35,702 nt of DNA from an uncultured Bacilli bacterium (GTDB lineage Bacteria; Bacillota_I; Bacilli_A; RF39; UBA660): assembly GCA_934086395.1 (NCBI GenBank), contig CAKOIE010000013.1:1-35702 (forward strand), given 5' to 3'. Positions 16,075 to 24,355 of this stretch are shown here, one piece after another (the stretch's first letter is position 1; every line of letters starts with the position of its first letter). The notes below the pieces were generated by a model that was given only the letters and a program-made list of their open reading frames with translations, did no database searches and was not told the DNA's origin. Position numbers and translations under genes: made by a program.

Positions 16075-16365
16075 CTACTCCTCATCTAATTTAATAATTT
16101 GATGTCTAATGATATTTTCATTTAATCTAGCCTTACGATCAAGTTCAGCTATAGCTTCATTAGATGCTTCAACTGTTAATACATAGTAAAATCCATTAAC
16201 TTCTTTATTAATAGGATAAGCTAAAGTTCTTTGTCCCATTTCTTTAACGTTAGTAATTTTACCATTTAAATCAGTTACAGTTGATTTTAAACTTTCAACT
16301 ACATTTTTAACAGCAGCTTCTTCTAAAGTAGTTTTAACAATAAACATTACTTCATAATTTTTCAT
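16075..16365 (-). CDS. rpsF: 30S ribosomal protein S6
   Basis: A 96-residue small subunit protein with the ferredoxin-like S6 fold; NYEVMFIVK at the start and GQRTLAYPINKEVNGFYYVL are the family signatures. It heterodimerises with S18 on the platform of the 30S subunit. GGAGGA lies before the ATG. A structured leader at 16391-16430 probably binds S6:S18 and represses the operon. Confidence 0.97.
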   Translation of the reverse strand: MKNYEVMFIVKTTLEEAAVKNVVESLKSTVTDLNGKITNVKEMGQRTLAYPINKEVNGFYYVLTVEASNEAIAELDRKARLNENIIRHQIIKLDEE

Positions 16366-16390
16366 TTTTCTATCCTCCTTCTGGTCTTTT

Positions 16391-16430
16391 CGGCTTATAT
16401 TTAAATATAAGCAAGGAGCTTTCGCTCAAG
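16391..16430 (-). promoter_or_regulatory. candidate S6:S18-binding leader of rpsF
   Basis: Two hairpins stand just upstream of rpsF. The first is GAGC-GAAA-GCTC (16427-16416) with a GNRA loop. The second is a 20-bp perfect palindrome (16412-16393), directly followed by CCGAAAAG, so that an outer CTT/AAG pair can enclose a CCG-containing bulge. Known rpsF leaders bind S6:S18 through a CCG bulge that mimics 16S rRNA. The structural match is by eye. Confidence 0.5.
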
Positions 16431-16471
16431 CAGTATATTAGCATATTTTTATTTAATATTCTAGTCTGTTT

Positions 16472-16626
16472 TTAACCTTTTTTATTATTTTGTAAAAGAT
16501 AATGGTAAAATAGTGTATTTAATAAATATGAATTACCGCATCTACGAATTCCATTTATAATTTTGATAAGACCTCTTCTTTAACTTCAATAAGTTTATTT
16601 AAGAAATAATCTCGTTTTATTTCCAT
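16472..16626 (-). pseudogene. decayed N-terminal fragment of an AAA ATPase (DUF4143/COG1373 type)
   Basis: Reading from the ATG at 16626 gives EIKRDYFLNKLIE, the typical start of the DUF4143-associated AAA ATPases. A one-base shift near 16580 is needed to continue as GLIKIINGIRRCGNSYLL and then to a stop at 16472. The first part matches GLIKVITGIRRCGKS, the family's Walker A, but the catalytic lysine is asparagine. Only about 50 of some 400 residues remain. Frameshift, lost lysine and truncation together show a dead gene. It fills the space between ychF and the rpsF leader. Confidence 0.65.
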
Positions 16627-16672
16627 TTTGTTGTGCCTCATAAATACAATTTAACTTATTATTTAAAATAGA

Positions 16673-17770
16673 CTATACGTTAAATCTAAAGTAAACAATA
16701 TCACCATCTTGCATTAGGTAGTCTTTTCCTTCTAAACGCATTTTACCGGCTTCTTTAACTTTTAATTCACTACCATATTCTTTTAAATCTTCAAATGACA
16801 TTACTTCGGCTTTGATGAATCCTCTTTGGAAATCAGAGTGAATTATGCCAGCACATTCCGGAGCTTTCATTCCTTTTCTAAATGTCCATGCACGACATTC
16901 GTCTTTTCCAGATGTAAAGAAGGTTTGAAGTCCTAGTAAATCATATGTAGCATAAATTAATTTATCTAACCCGCTGTTGGAAATACCTATTTCTTCTAAG
17001 AATGATTTCTTATCATCATCGTTCATTTCAGCTAGTTCTGATTCCATTTTGGCACTTACTACAATTACTGAGGAATTTTCATTAGAAGCATATTCTCTAA
17101 CTTTATCAGTGTATTCGTTATGTCCAATGATGGCGTCATCTTCACTTACGTTTGCCATATAAATTATTGGTTTTAACGTGATTAAGCAAAATGATTTTAA
17201 TAGAAGTAGTTCATCTTCATTTAAATCTATTGTTCTTAATGATTTATTTTGAAGTAGAGCTTCTTCGCATTTTCTTAGGGTTTCTAATTCAAATAAATCT
17301 TTTTTATCTTTACTTGATTCACATTTTTTGGCAATTTTACCAATTCTGTTTTGAATTATTTCTAAATCTGACATTATTAATTCAACATTAATTATTTCGA
17401 TATCTCTAATAGGATCTACTCCGCCTTCAACATGAATTATGTCTGAATTCTCAAAGCATCTTACTACTTCAACAATAGCATCTACTTCTCTAATATGAGA
17501 TAAGAATTTATTACCTAATCCTTCTCCTTTTGATGCACCTTTAACAAGTCCTGCTATATCGGTAAATTCATAAGTTGTTGGGACGGTTCTTTCGGGCATA
17601 TACATATTTTCTAAAAATTCTAAACGATAATCGGGTACTGTTACTACACCAACATTAGGATCTATTGTAGCAAATGGATAATTAGCCGCTAAAATATTCT
17701 TTTTAGTTATGGCGTTAAATAATGTACTTTTTCCTACGTTAGGTAATCCGACGATTCCTGCTTTTAACAT
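16673..17770 (-). CDS. ychF: ribosome-binding ATPase YchF
   Basis: A 365-residue Obg-family P-loop protein that prefers ATP and associates with ribosomes. GLPNVGKSTLFNAIT is the Walker A at residues 8-22, followed by the DIAGLVKGASKGEGLGN switch II. The helical coiled-coil insertion is in the middle. The C-terminal TGS domain has FFTSGKDECRAWTFRKGMKAPECAG, split here for clarity. It begins one base after the ATP-grasp gene ends, so these two are an operon. The YchF gene is often near rpsF in Bacillota. Confidence 0.97.
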   Translation of the reverse strand: MLKAGIVGLPNVGKSTLFNAITKKNILAANYPFATIDPNVGVVTVPDYRLEFLENMYMPERTVPTTYEFTDIAGLVKGASKGEGLGNKFLSHIREVDAIVEVVRCFENSDIIHVEGGVDPIRDIEIINVELIMSDLEIIQNRIGKIAKKCESSKDKKDLFELETLRKCEEALLQNKSLRTIDLNEDELLLLKSFCLITLKPIIYMANVSEDDAIIGHNEYTDKVREYASNENSSVIVVSAKMESELAEMNDDDKKSFLEEIGISNSGLDKLIYATYDLLGLQTFFTSGKDECRAWTFRKGMKAPECAGIIHSDFQRGFIKAEVMSFEDLKEYGSELKVKEAGKMRLEGKDYLMQDGDIVYFRFNV

Positions 17771-17771
17771 A

Positions 17772-18791
17772 TTATCTCTTCTTTCTTTTCTCTTGATAGT
17801 TTTTTGATGATAAAATTTCTTTTTTAACTGCTTCTAAATCTGGTTTAACTCCTCTGTTTAGGAGAACTTGAATTAAATCCATTCCGGGGCCACGATTTCC
17901 TTCGATAATTAATGGATCATTATCTGTTATTGCAACATCCCATCCAACAACGTTAACATCATCATTAACTTTAGCAGCTTCTTTAGTCATTTTAATTATT
18001 TCTTTCCAATAGGGAATAACAAATCCATCTACTTTAACTTTAGTTGTAGGTGTATAATCTGATTCACGATTTTTCTTATCAATGGCTTTTCCTTCTAAAA
18101 TACCTTTTTTGATATTTACATTAACGCCTACTCCGCCACTATGGAAGTTATCTACTAGTGAGTTACCACTACCAATTCTGACGGCTGCAAATAAGATATC
18201 TGCTTTACCATCAACACATTTAGTTACTACTCTTACGGTATTGATGCTTCCTGGATTTAATACTTCCCAATCTTTATTTTGAATGATTAATTCTTCAATT
18301 AAGCAATTATCTTTATTTAAGTTTTCATAAAACTCTTTAATATTTTTAATATTTTTAGTTTCTATTTTTTCAACATTTGCTCCACCTAAACCAGATATTG
18401 GTTTTCTTACTATTTCCTTATGTTCTTTAATAAATTTAGTTATTTCTTCTAAACCATCTTGATATGAACGACACTCTCTTTTTGCAAATTTTTTAAAGTT
18501 ATGATTAAAATTAACTTTGTTTGAAAAGAATGGTGCATATTCATAATTAGCAGCTAGTAAATAAAACTTATGTTGATAGCCAATGGTTGCATATGTACTT
18601 CTTTCTTTAAAGTTTTTATCATAAAATTTATAATTTAAATAGTCCTGCAAACCTGATTTAAATATAGCGCATGATATGGCTGTATCTATAAACATCAAAA
18701 ATGCACTTTTATGATTTTTCTTTGATAATTCTTTTAAATCGTTATAGTATCTTTTATAATTTCCTCTTAACGCAAATTTTAATAGTCCCAC
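17772..18791 (-). CDS. ATP-grasp protein of the sugar-transfer-associated family
   Basis: A 339-residue ATP-grasp enzyme. The sequence RKPISGLGGANVEKI supplies the nucleotide-binding lysine and glycine loop, NPGSINTVRVVT and FAAVRIGSG are typical of the ATPgrasp_ST family, and DPLIIEGNRGPGMDLIQ near the C-terminus provides the metal-binding Glu and Asn. Family members are usually found in polysaccharide or cell-surface sugar gene clusters; none is here. The start is GTG with AGGTGAAGAA upstream. A 15-base palindrome TTGGTATAATACCAA at 18806-18820 lies just before the gene and may be an operator. Confidence 0.82.
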   Translation of the reverse strand: MGLLKFALRGNYKRYYNDLKELSKKNHKSAFLMFIDTAISCAIFKSGLQDYLNYKFYDKNFKERSTYATIGYQHKFYLLAANYEYAPFFSNKVNFNHNFKKFAKRECRSYQDGLEEITKFIKEHKEIVRKPISGLGGANVEKIETKNIKNIKEFYENLNKDNCLIEELIIQNKDWEVLNPGSINTVRVVTKCVDGKADILFAAVRIGSGNSLVDNFHSGGVGVNVNIKKGILEGKAIDKKNRESDYTPTTKVKVDGFVIPYWKEIIKMTKEAAKVNDDVNVVGWDVAITDNDPLIIEGNRGPGMDLIQVLLNRGVKPDLEAVKKEILSSKNYQEKRKKR

Positions 18792-18831
18792 TTCTTCTTC
18801 ACCTATTGGTATAATACCAAATTTTTGTAAA

Positions 18832-18866
18832 TATAAAAAGCACTTTGTATTATTTAAAGTGCTTTA
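18832..18866 (-). terminator. terminator of the abi-htrA unit
   Basis: Stem AAAGCACTTT (18837-18846) with AAAGTGCTTT (18856-18865), nine-base loop, U-rich on the minus strand after 18837. It overlaps the htrA-like stop codon. Confidence 0.75.
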
Positions 18867-19967
18867 ACTTGCTTTTTTATTAAGATTTAAAGTTACAGTA
18901 TATTCTTTTGTTCCTCTTATATATGTACATTTAACTTTATCTCCTACTGAATACATATATAAATAATACTTTAAGTATGATGAATTCTTTATTTCATAAT
19001 CACCAAATTTAGTGATAACATCGCCTTTTTCTAAACCTGCTTTTTCAGCTGCTGAACCTTTTTGAGTATATCCAACAACAGCTCCTTCAGTAATTGAGTC
19101 ATCTATTGTAAATCCATATTGCATTTTCATGGCTAATTTGTCAGTAGTGTCTAGGGTACCTACACCAAGAACTGGTCTTTCAATTTTACCATTTTCAATT
19201 AGTTTTTCAGCATATTTAACAGCGTCTTCAATTGGAATAGCAAAGCCCATACCTTCAACACCACTACTTATTAATTTCATATTAGTAATACCAATGACTT
19301 CTCCATTTGAGTTAGCAATTGGTCCACCTGAATTTCCTGAGTTAATGGCTGCATCTGTTTGCATTACTTTCATTACCCATTTATCTACTGACGCACTACT
19401 GTTTTGACTTATTTCAACTAAACGATCTTTACCTGATAATATTCCTCTTGTAACAGTCCATGAATATTCAGTATCAAGTGGAGCTCCAATTGTAAATAAG
19501 GTATCTCCTAATCTAGCTTCTTCGTATGAACCTATTTCAGCAACTTTTATAATATTATCTTTATTAACAGATAATACTGCTATGTCTGAATAAGTATCAC
19601 TTCCTACTATTTCAGCATCATATGTTTTATTATCAGTAAAAATTAATTTAACTGATGTAGCGCCTGATACAACATGAGCATTGGTTAAAACATAAGCCTT
19701 ATCGCCATCGGTTTTATATACAAAGCCAGTTCCTGATGACACTAAAGTGTTTTTTTGGTAATTTTGAACAACAGCAACTGCATCATATAATTTTTCAACT
19801 GCATCTGCAATCCCATTTTCATTAACTGTTACTTCTTTTTCTGATTTATTTATGATAGTTTGATTAAATAATCCTTTTTTACTAATTAAATAATATGTTC
19901 CGAATGATCCAAGTAAAAAACATACTATCATTATTACTATAATTATTATTCTATTTTTTTCTTTCAT
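18864..19967 (-). CDS. HtrA/DegP-family serine protease with PDZ domain
   Basis: A 367-residue membrane-anchored protease of family S1C. Anchor helix at 6-28; the protease faces outside. Catalytic triad H98 (TNAHVVSG), D128 (SDIAVLS) and S213 (GNSGGP). PDZ domain at about 270-355 (GSAAEKAGLEKGDVITKFG). It should degrade misfolded secreted proteins. In Bacillus a homologue, htrC, stands beside walJ; here it is some 11 kb away. It lies 16 bases after the Abi_2 gene and shares its terminator. Confidence 0.93.
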   Translation of the reverse strand: MKEKNRIIIIVIMIVCFLLGSFGTYYLISKKGLFNQTIINKSEKEVTVNENGIADAVEKLYDAVAVVQNYQKNTLVSSGTGFVYKTDGDKAYVLTNAHVVSGATSVKLIFTDNKTYDAEIVGSDTYSDIAVLSVNKDNIIKVAEIGSYEEARLGDTLFTIGAPLDTEYSWTVTRGILSGKDRLVEISQNSSASVDKWVMKVMQTDAAINSGNSGGPIANSNGEVIGITNMKLISSGVEGMGFAIPIEDAVKYAEKLIENGKIERPVLGVGTLDTTDKLAMKMQYGFTIDDSITEGAVVGYTQKGSAAEKAGLEKGDVITKFGDYEIKNSSYLKYYLYMYSVGDKVKCTYIRGTKEYTVTLNLNKKAS

Positions 19968-19983
19968 TTTTAATCCTTTCTTT

Positions 19984-20913
19984 TTAATATCTTATTATTT
20001 CTTTATAATTAACGGGTAAACCCATTGTATCTAATACTTTTTTAATATCAATTGTGTGTAAACGTCCGGCTAAAACATCTATTTCATAACTTAGTTCACT
20101 TATAAATAATCTAAATTGATCTTTAGCAAGTAATTGTTTTAAAATTATTACAAGGGCTAGAATATCATTTTTACCATATACATATTCTCCATTTTGAATA
20201 GGAATATCTAGATAACTATGAATGCCATTATCTTCAATTATTTTTTGAGTACGATGATTAAAAACAATATCTTCATGAGCACATAAATTACGGTAATTAG
20301 CTAAGATTGGTAAATAAGTCATTAAATCATCTTTAGAAACATTGTAGATATCCGATATTGCTTCTTGGTCGGATTCTTTCATGATTGTAAATAATTCACT
20401 AACTATACCAAAAGATAATACTTTTACAACTACCCATAAAGGAATATATCCATAATTTTTTATATAGTGCATTGTTGCTTGATGTTGTCCACCATTAATT
20501 CTAATTTGTCTTTTCATTTTTCTTATTAGATCATTTATCTGTCTTTGTTTTTCAGGACAATGACTAAAATTAGTTGCTTTTAAATAATCTTTTTCTTTAT
20601 AACCATATTGCTTTGATAATTGATAGGAAAAAATGCTTTTCATATTATTTTCTACGACTAAGAGATTTTTAAATAATATATTTCTTACTTGTCTATCAAA
20701 ATTAAATAATGCGATAATTTCTTTAAAATTTGTTCCTTCTTGATAATACCTATCTGTACCATTTTTTAAAAATAAATGTCGATATCCATTAATAAAAAAG
20801 TAATTTTCTCTTATTAGGGTTTCTTTTGCAAAATCAATGTCATCTATTATCATACCTCTTTCTTGCAAAATTGATACTTGTTCATCGATTGTTTTAAAGA
20901 CTTTTGTTTTCAC
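19984..20913 (-). CDS. Abi_2 family (AbiD/AbiF-like) HEPN protein
   Basis: A 309-residue cytosolic protein of the Abi_2 family known from phage abortive infection. The N-terminal KTIDEQVSILQERGM and the ENYFFINGYRHLF block are characteristic. YRNLCAH at residues 207-213 gives R-x4-H, the catalytic motif of HEPN ribonucleases. Abi_2 genes are often single and associated with phage resistance. GTG start with GAGGAG eight bases upstream. It precedes the HtrA protease by 16 bases, so both are probably on one transcript. Whether this copy is a defence gene or has a house-keeping role is unknown. Confidence 0.85.
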   Translation of the reverse strand: MKTKVFKTIDEQVSILQERGMIIDDIDFAKETLIRENYFFINGYRHLFLKNGTDRYYQEGTNFKEIIALFNFDRQVRNILFKNLLVVENNMKSIFSYQLSKQYGYKEKDYLKATNFSHCPEKQRQINDLIRKMKRQIRINGGQHQATMHYIKNYGYIPLWVVVKVLSFGIVSELFTIMKESDQEAISDIYNVSKDDLMTYLPILANYRNLCAHEDIVFNHRTQKIIEDNGIHSYLDIPIQNGEYVYGKNDILALVIILKQLLAKDQFRLFISELSYEIDVLAGRLHTIDIKKVLDTMGLPVNYKEIIRY

Positions 20914-20936
20914 TCTTGCACTCCTCTACTTTGAAA

Positions 20937-20945
20937 AGTATATCA
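20937..20945 (-). promoter_or_regulatory. extended -10 promoter of the abi-htrA unit
   Basis: Minus strand TGATATACT (TGnTATACT). An inverted repeat TCACATTT 20943-20950 / AAATGTGA 20983-20990 brackets the region upstream of this box and may be regulatory. Confidence 0.45.
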
Positions 20946-20992
20946 CATTTCGCAAGATTATAGTACTAAGTTAATATGAAAAAAATGTGAAA

Positions 20993-21658
20993 TTATGAAA
21001 AATATGTAATTATTCCTTCTGTTATTATTTTAGCAAGTTCAATTTGATAGGTATTAGTTTGTAATTTTGTTCTTTCATAATCGTTAGAAAGAAAGCCGCA
21101 TTCAATTAAGACACCTTTTTTATTTAATAATTTATACATATAGGTATTATTAATTGTTTTAATTTTACGATTGTTTTTAGTGTATTTATTTAAAGTATTT
21201 TGGATGTGTTCAGCTAATTTCTTATTATCTTTTACGTAAAATACTTGAGGTCCTTTATATTTTTTATCTTGATAAATATTTTGATGGATAGATATGTATA
21301 AATCAGCTTTAGAATTATTTATTAGTTTAATGCGATTATCAAAATCACTTTTTTTACGATACAAAGCATTGGGGTTACTAATATCATTATCATCTTTTCT
21401 AGTTAAATAAACTGTTGCTCCAGCATTTGTAAGGGTTTCTTTTAATTTATAAACTATTTGTAAGTTGATTTCTTTTTCATTAACATTTTTAACTGTTGCT
21501 CCGTTATCAACTCCGCCATGACCAGCATCTAAATAAATTATTTTGCCAAGTAATGGAAACGTTAAATTGCTTGCGTTAACATTAAAAATAGAAATAAGTA
21601 TTATAGAAAATAAAAGTAAAATTAAAGATATTTTTATAAGTTTATTTATTGTTATCAC
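20993..21658 (-). CDS. cwlD: N-acetylmuramoyl-L-alanine amidase, CwlD-like
   Basis: A 221-residue secreted or membrane-tethered zinc amidase (Amidase_3 family) with an N-terminal helix at 8-27. Metal and catalytic residues are H47 (LDAGHGG), E61, H125 (SIHQN) and E186 (IECGFLSN). The compact single-domain layout with signal segment resembles CwlD, which makes muramic delta-lactam in the spore cortex; a vegetative amidase is the alternative. It starts at GTG. A TATAAT box ends seven bases upstream at 21670-21665, so the mRNA may be leaderless; the only Shine-Dalgarno-like sequence overlaps the GTG. Confidence 0.78.
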   Translation of the reverse strand: MITINKLIKISLILLLFSIILISIFNVNASNLTFPLLGKIIYLDAGHGGVDNGATVKNVNEKEINLQIVYKLKETLTNAGATVYLTRKDDNDISNPNALYRKKSDFDNRIKLINNSKADLYISIHQNIYQDKKYKGPQVFYVKDNKKLAEHIQNTLNKYTKNNRKIKTINNTYMYKLLNKKGVLIECGFLSNDYERTKLQTNTYQIELAKIITEGIITYFS

Positions 21659-21680
21659 CTATAAATTATATGATATTAAG

Positions 21681-21705
21681 AAAAAAACACCACTTTTAGG
21701 TGTTT
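21681..21705 (-). terminator. terminator of the 335-residue protein gene
   Basis: AAACACC 21685-21691 pairs with GGTGTTT 21699-21705, seven-base loop, with a run of seven U on the minus strand. Confidence 0.75.
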
Positions 21706-21732
21706 AATTATCTATTTTGTATAATGTTTTTA

Positions 21733-22740
21733 TTATATAGTATTGCCTCGTTCTGGATTGTTTTGTTGAAAATATGATACCCAATCGGTAATATTTTCAG
21801 TTCCAACAGGCTTGCACTCTGGATGAGCACTAAAAAAACTATTCCAACTTTCGTTTGTTTGATAATATCTTTCAGATGCAGCTAAAGGGGGATTATTTAT
21901 AATATTTTCAGTTGCATATGTTGGATTCTTAGATTTATATCTTTGAGAGTAGGTTCCTCCATCAAACCAAGCTGTATATGTATCGTACCATTCATTTACC
22001 TGTTGACCATCAAATACTGCTCGTGAATCATTAGTTGCTGCCCATTCTCCTGCTTCACAATAACCTACAATTCGGCCAGGTCCGCTGGTGCCATACCATT
22101 TATCGCTTCTTCGATATGTTGAATTAGATGGATTAGCACCCCCCCAGTGGGGAATATTCGCTGCATACATAACATCATTTCCACACATCTGTACACCATC
22201 TGCTCTTATCCAATATCCCGGATCATAACCAACTTCTAAAATATAAAGTTTCAAATCATAACTATTTTTTAAAGAATCAGGGCAAAATGTTTCTTTAATA
22301 TACTTTCCATTTTGATAAAAATACTGAGTTCCATTACAGTCATACAAAGTAGTTTTTGGAAGATTTGCAGGATCATACCCATTTACATAGCCTTCTTGAT
22401 TTGCTGATATATTCGCTAAATTTGTTATTTTTGCGCTATCTTCAGTTGCAAATAAATCTATTTCACTATTTAACAAATTAGTAGCATTATTTCCTATTAA
22501 TGTATCAATATCTACGAGTGAATTAGCACATTCTGTTAATTTTTCAATTATTATAGACGAATGTTCACTGTAGATATCCATTTCACTATTTAAAACTTCT
22601 TTAAAGTTATTTAATGATGAGCATGGTGAAACATCTAACGTTTTTATTGATTCATAACTATTTATATTATCGCTTAGTATTTTTGATATATATTGTGCAC
22701 CTTCTAATAAATTATTTGGATTTACTTTTACATTTGCCAT
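21733..22740 (-). CDS. unrecognised 335-residue protein, ESAT-6-like N-terminus, Trp/Tyr-rich C-terminus
   Basis: I do not recognise this protein. Residues 1-100 look like an antiparallel helical hairpin of WXG100/LXG type without a WXG motif and without a signal peptide. Residues 115-335 are rich in Trp, Tyr, Asn, Gly and Cys, unlike a normal cytosolic protein, with blocks such as GYDPGYWIRADGVQMCGND, PHWGGANPSN and GPGRIVGYCEAGEWAA. This layout is reminiscent of type VII secretion effectors, but no Ess/Yuk genes or immunity gene are nearby. AAAGGA precedes the ATG. The codons for WGG lie in a G7 tract. It has its own terminator and a 199-base upstream region with repeats. Confidence 0.55.
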   Translation of the reverse strand: MANVKVNPNNLLEGAQYISKILSDNINSYESIKTLDVSPCSSLNNFKEVLNSEMDIYSEHSSIIIEKLTECANSLVDIDTLIGNNATNLLNSEIDLFATEDSAKITNLANISANQEGYVNGYDPANLPKTTLYDCNGTQYFYQNGKYIKETFCPDSLKNSYDLKLYILEVGYDPGYWIRADGVQMCGNDVMYAANIPHWGGANPSNSTYRRSDKWYGTSGPGRIVGYCEAGEWAATNDSRAVFDGQQVNEWYDTYTAWFDGGTYSQRYKSKNPTYATENIINNPPLAASERYYQTNESWNSFFSAHPECKPVGTENITDWVSYFQQNNPERGNTI

Positions 22741-22842
22741 ATATTGAATTCCTTTCTTAAAATAATGCTTTTATACTTTTATTTTACAATATATTTCTTA
22801 CAATTTGAAATTATTTATTAGTATATATGTAAATATAAAGTG

Positions 22843-22873
22843 AAATTTACATGCAATTATCAAAATTTACATG
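22843..22873 (+). repeat. two direct repeats AAATTTACATG upstream of the 335-residue protein
   Basis: Exact 11-base copies at 22843-22853 and 22863-22873, 20 bases apart, i.e. two helical turns. A related element in opposite orientation (TATGTAAATAT) lies at 22826-22836. The spacing suggests a protein binding site. The rest of 22741-22939 shows no gene. Confidence 0.4.
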
Positions 22874-22939
22874 TTGCACTACGATATATTTCTTGATTTT
22901 AATTAAGTATTCTTACTTATCTTTTATTAATTAAATTTT

Positions 22940-24271
22940 TTAAATTCCAAGCAGCAATTTGGCTACATAGAAATAAATAAGTAAGCTGCAGGCATCAACG
23001 ATTGTAGTAATAAAGGGGCTAGCCATAACAGCAGGATCGAATTTTAACTTTTTAGCTATAAGGGGAAGGGTGCAACCAATTAGTTTAGCAAGTATAATAG
23101 TAAATATAAGAGTTGTGCAAACTGTTAAAGCAACAAGTATTGGGATTCGATCAATTATAATTAGTTTAATGAAGTTACACAATGCGAGAGTAATTGAACA
23201 TAATAAGGCAACACGTGATTCTTTCCACATTACTTTAAAGATATCTTTAAATTCAATATCATTTAAAGATAATGCACGGATAACACTGACGCTTGACTGG
23301 CTTCCAGCGTTTCCCCCTGTATCCATTAGCATAGGAATGATGGCAGTAAGAATCGTGTATGCTTTTAATTCTTCTTCAAAACTTTCAATTATTTTGCCAG
23401 TGAAGGTTGCAGAGATCATTAAAAGTAGTAACCAAGGCATTCTGGCTTTATAGGTTTCAAAGATAGTTGTTTGATCGTATGGTTTTTCACTTGGCGTAAT
23501 AGCAGCCATCTTTTCCATATCTTCGGTTGCTTCTTCTTCAATAATATCAACTACATCATCAATTGTTATGATACCTACTAAACGATTTTCTAAATCAACT
23601 ACTGGTAAAACGGAATAATCATAATCTTGGAAATATTTAGCAACTTCTTCTTGATCCATTAAAGTAGAAATAGCATGTTCACATTCTTCCATAATATCAT
23701 CAATTAACATTTCGGGATCATTTATAAGTAAATCTTTGATAGAAATACGGCCAAGTAATTTTCGTTCATTATCAGTTACGAAGCAAGCATCAAATGAAGC
23801 AAATTCATCTTTTTGTTTTCTAATTCTAGCAATTGATTCTTTGATAGTTAAGCCTTTTTTCAGATGAATATATTCTACTGCCATTAAAGATCCAGCAGAA
23901 TTTTCAGGGTATTTAAGTAAACGATTAATGTCATTTCTAGTATCTTTATCTACGTTAGATAAAAGTGATTGAACCATTACAGCAGGCATTTCTTCAAATA
24001 AGTCAGCTGCATCATCGGTAAACATATCTTCAATTATTTGGGTTGCTTCTTTTTTAGATAATAAATTTATCAAGTGTTTTTGGGTTTCATCTTCTAAATT
24101 AACAAATACATCTGTTGCAATAGTTTTAGGTAGTAATCTAAATACTTTAATCATTTCATCTTCTTCTAATTCTTCTAGGAATTCGGCTATATCATATTCA
24201 TTCATTTCAATTAAAGTATTTTTTAATTCTTTTAAATTATTGTTAACTAATAATTCTTTTAAGTTTTCCAT
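22940..24271 (-). CDS. mgtE: magnesium transporter MgtE
   Basis: A 443-residue magnesium channel. In order: cytosolic N domain (superhelical, with EDEMIKVFRLLPK), two CBS domains (about 130-250), and a five-helix membrane domain carrying PMLMDTGGNAGSQSSVSVIRAL, here the pore signature, seen in most MgtE. I choose the ATG at 24271, with GGAG eight bases upstream, rather than the in-frame GTG at 24280. There is no room for an M-box riboswitch in the 70-odd bases before the gene, so control is probably through the magnesium-sensing N and CBS domains. Confidence 0.97.
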   Translation of the reverse strand: MENLKELLVNNNLKELKNTLIEMNEYDIAEFLEELEEDEMIKVFRLLPKTIATDVFVNLEDETQKHLINLLSKKEATQIIEDMFTDDAADLFEEMPAVMVQSLLSNVDKDTRNDINRLLKYPENSAGSLMAVEYIHLKKGLTIKESIARIRKQKDEFASFDACFVTDNERKLLGRISIKDLLINDPEMLIDDIMEECEHAISTLMDQEEVAKYFQDYDYSVLPVVDLENRLVGIITIDDVVDIIEEEATEDMEKMAAITPSEKPYDQTTIFETYKARMPWLLLLMISATFTGKIIESFEEELKAYTILTAIIPMLMDTGGNAGSQSSVSVIRALSLNDIEFKDIFKVMWKESRVALLCSITLALCNFIKLIIIDRIPILVALTVCTTLIFTIILAKLIGCTLPLIAKKLKFDPAVMASPFITTIVDACSLLIYFYVAKLLLGI

Positions 24272-24314
24272 TTGTATCACTCCTTCTTTTTCCGTAAATT
24301 AATTTAACATTATA

Positions 24315-24355
24315 TAAGAAAAAAAGAAAGACATTTTTATTATTTTGTCTTCCTT
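24315..24355 (-). terminator. terminator of the prfB-yitT unit
   Basis: Minus-strand AAGGAAGACA (24355-24346) pairs with TGTCTTTCTT (24333-24324), ten pairs with one G-U, followed by a U run. It overlaps the yitT-like stop. Confidence 0.75.

Noticed and set aside
24272..24353. M-box riboswitch for mgtE
   Set aside because: The gap before mgtE is under 85 bases and is partly used by a terminator; an M-box needs about 160.
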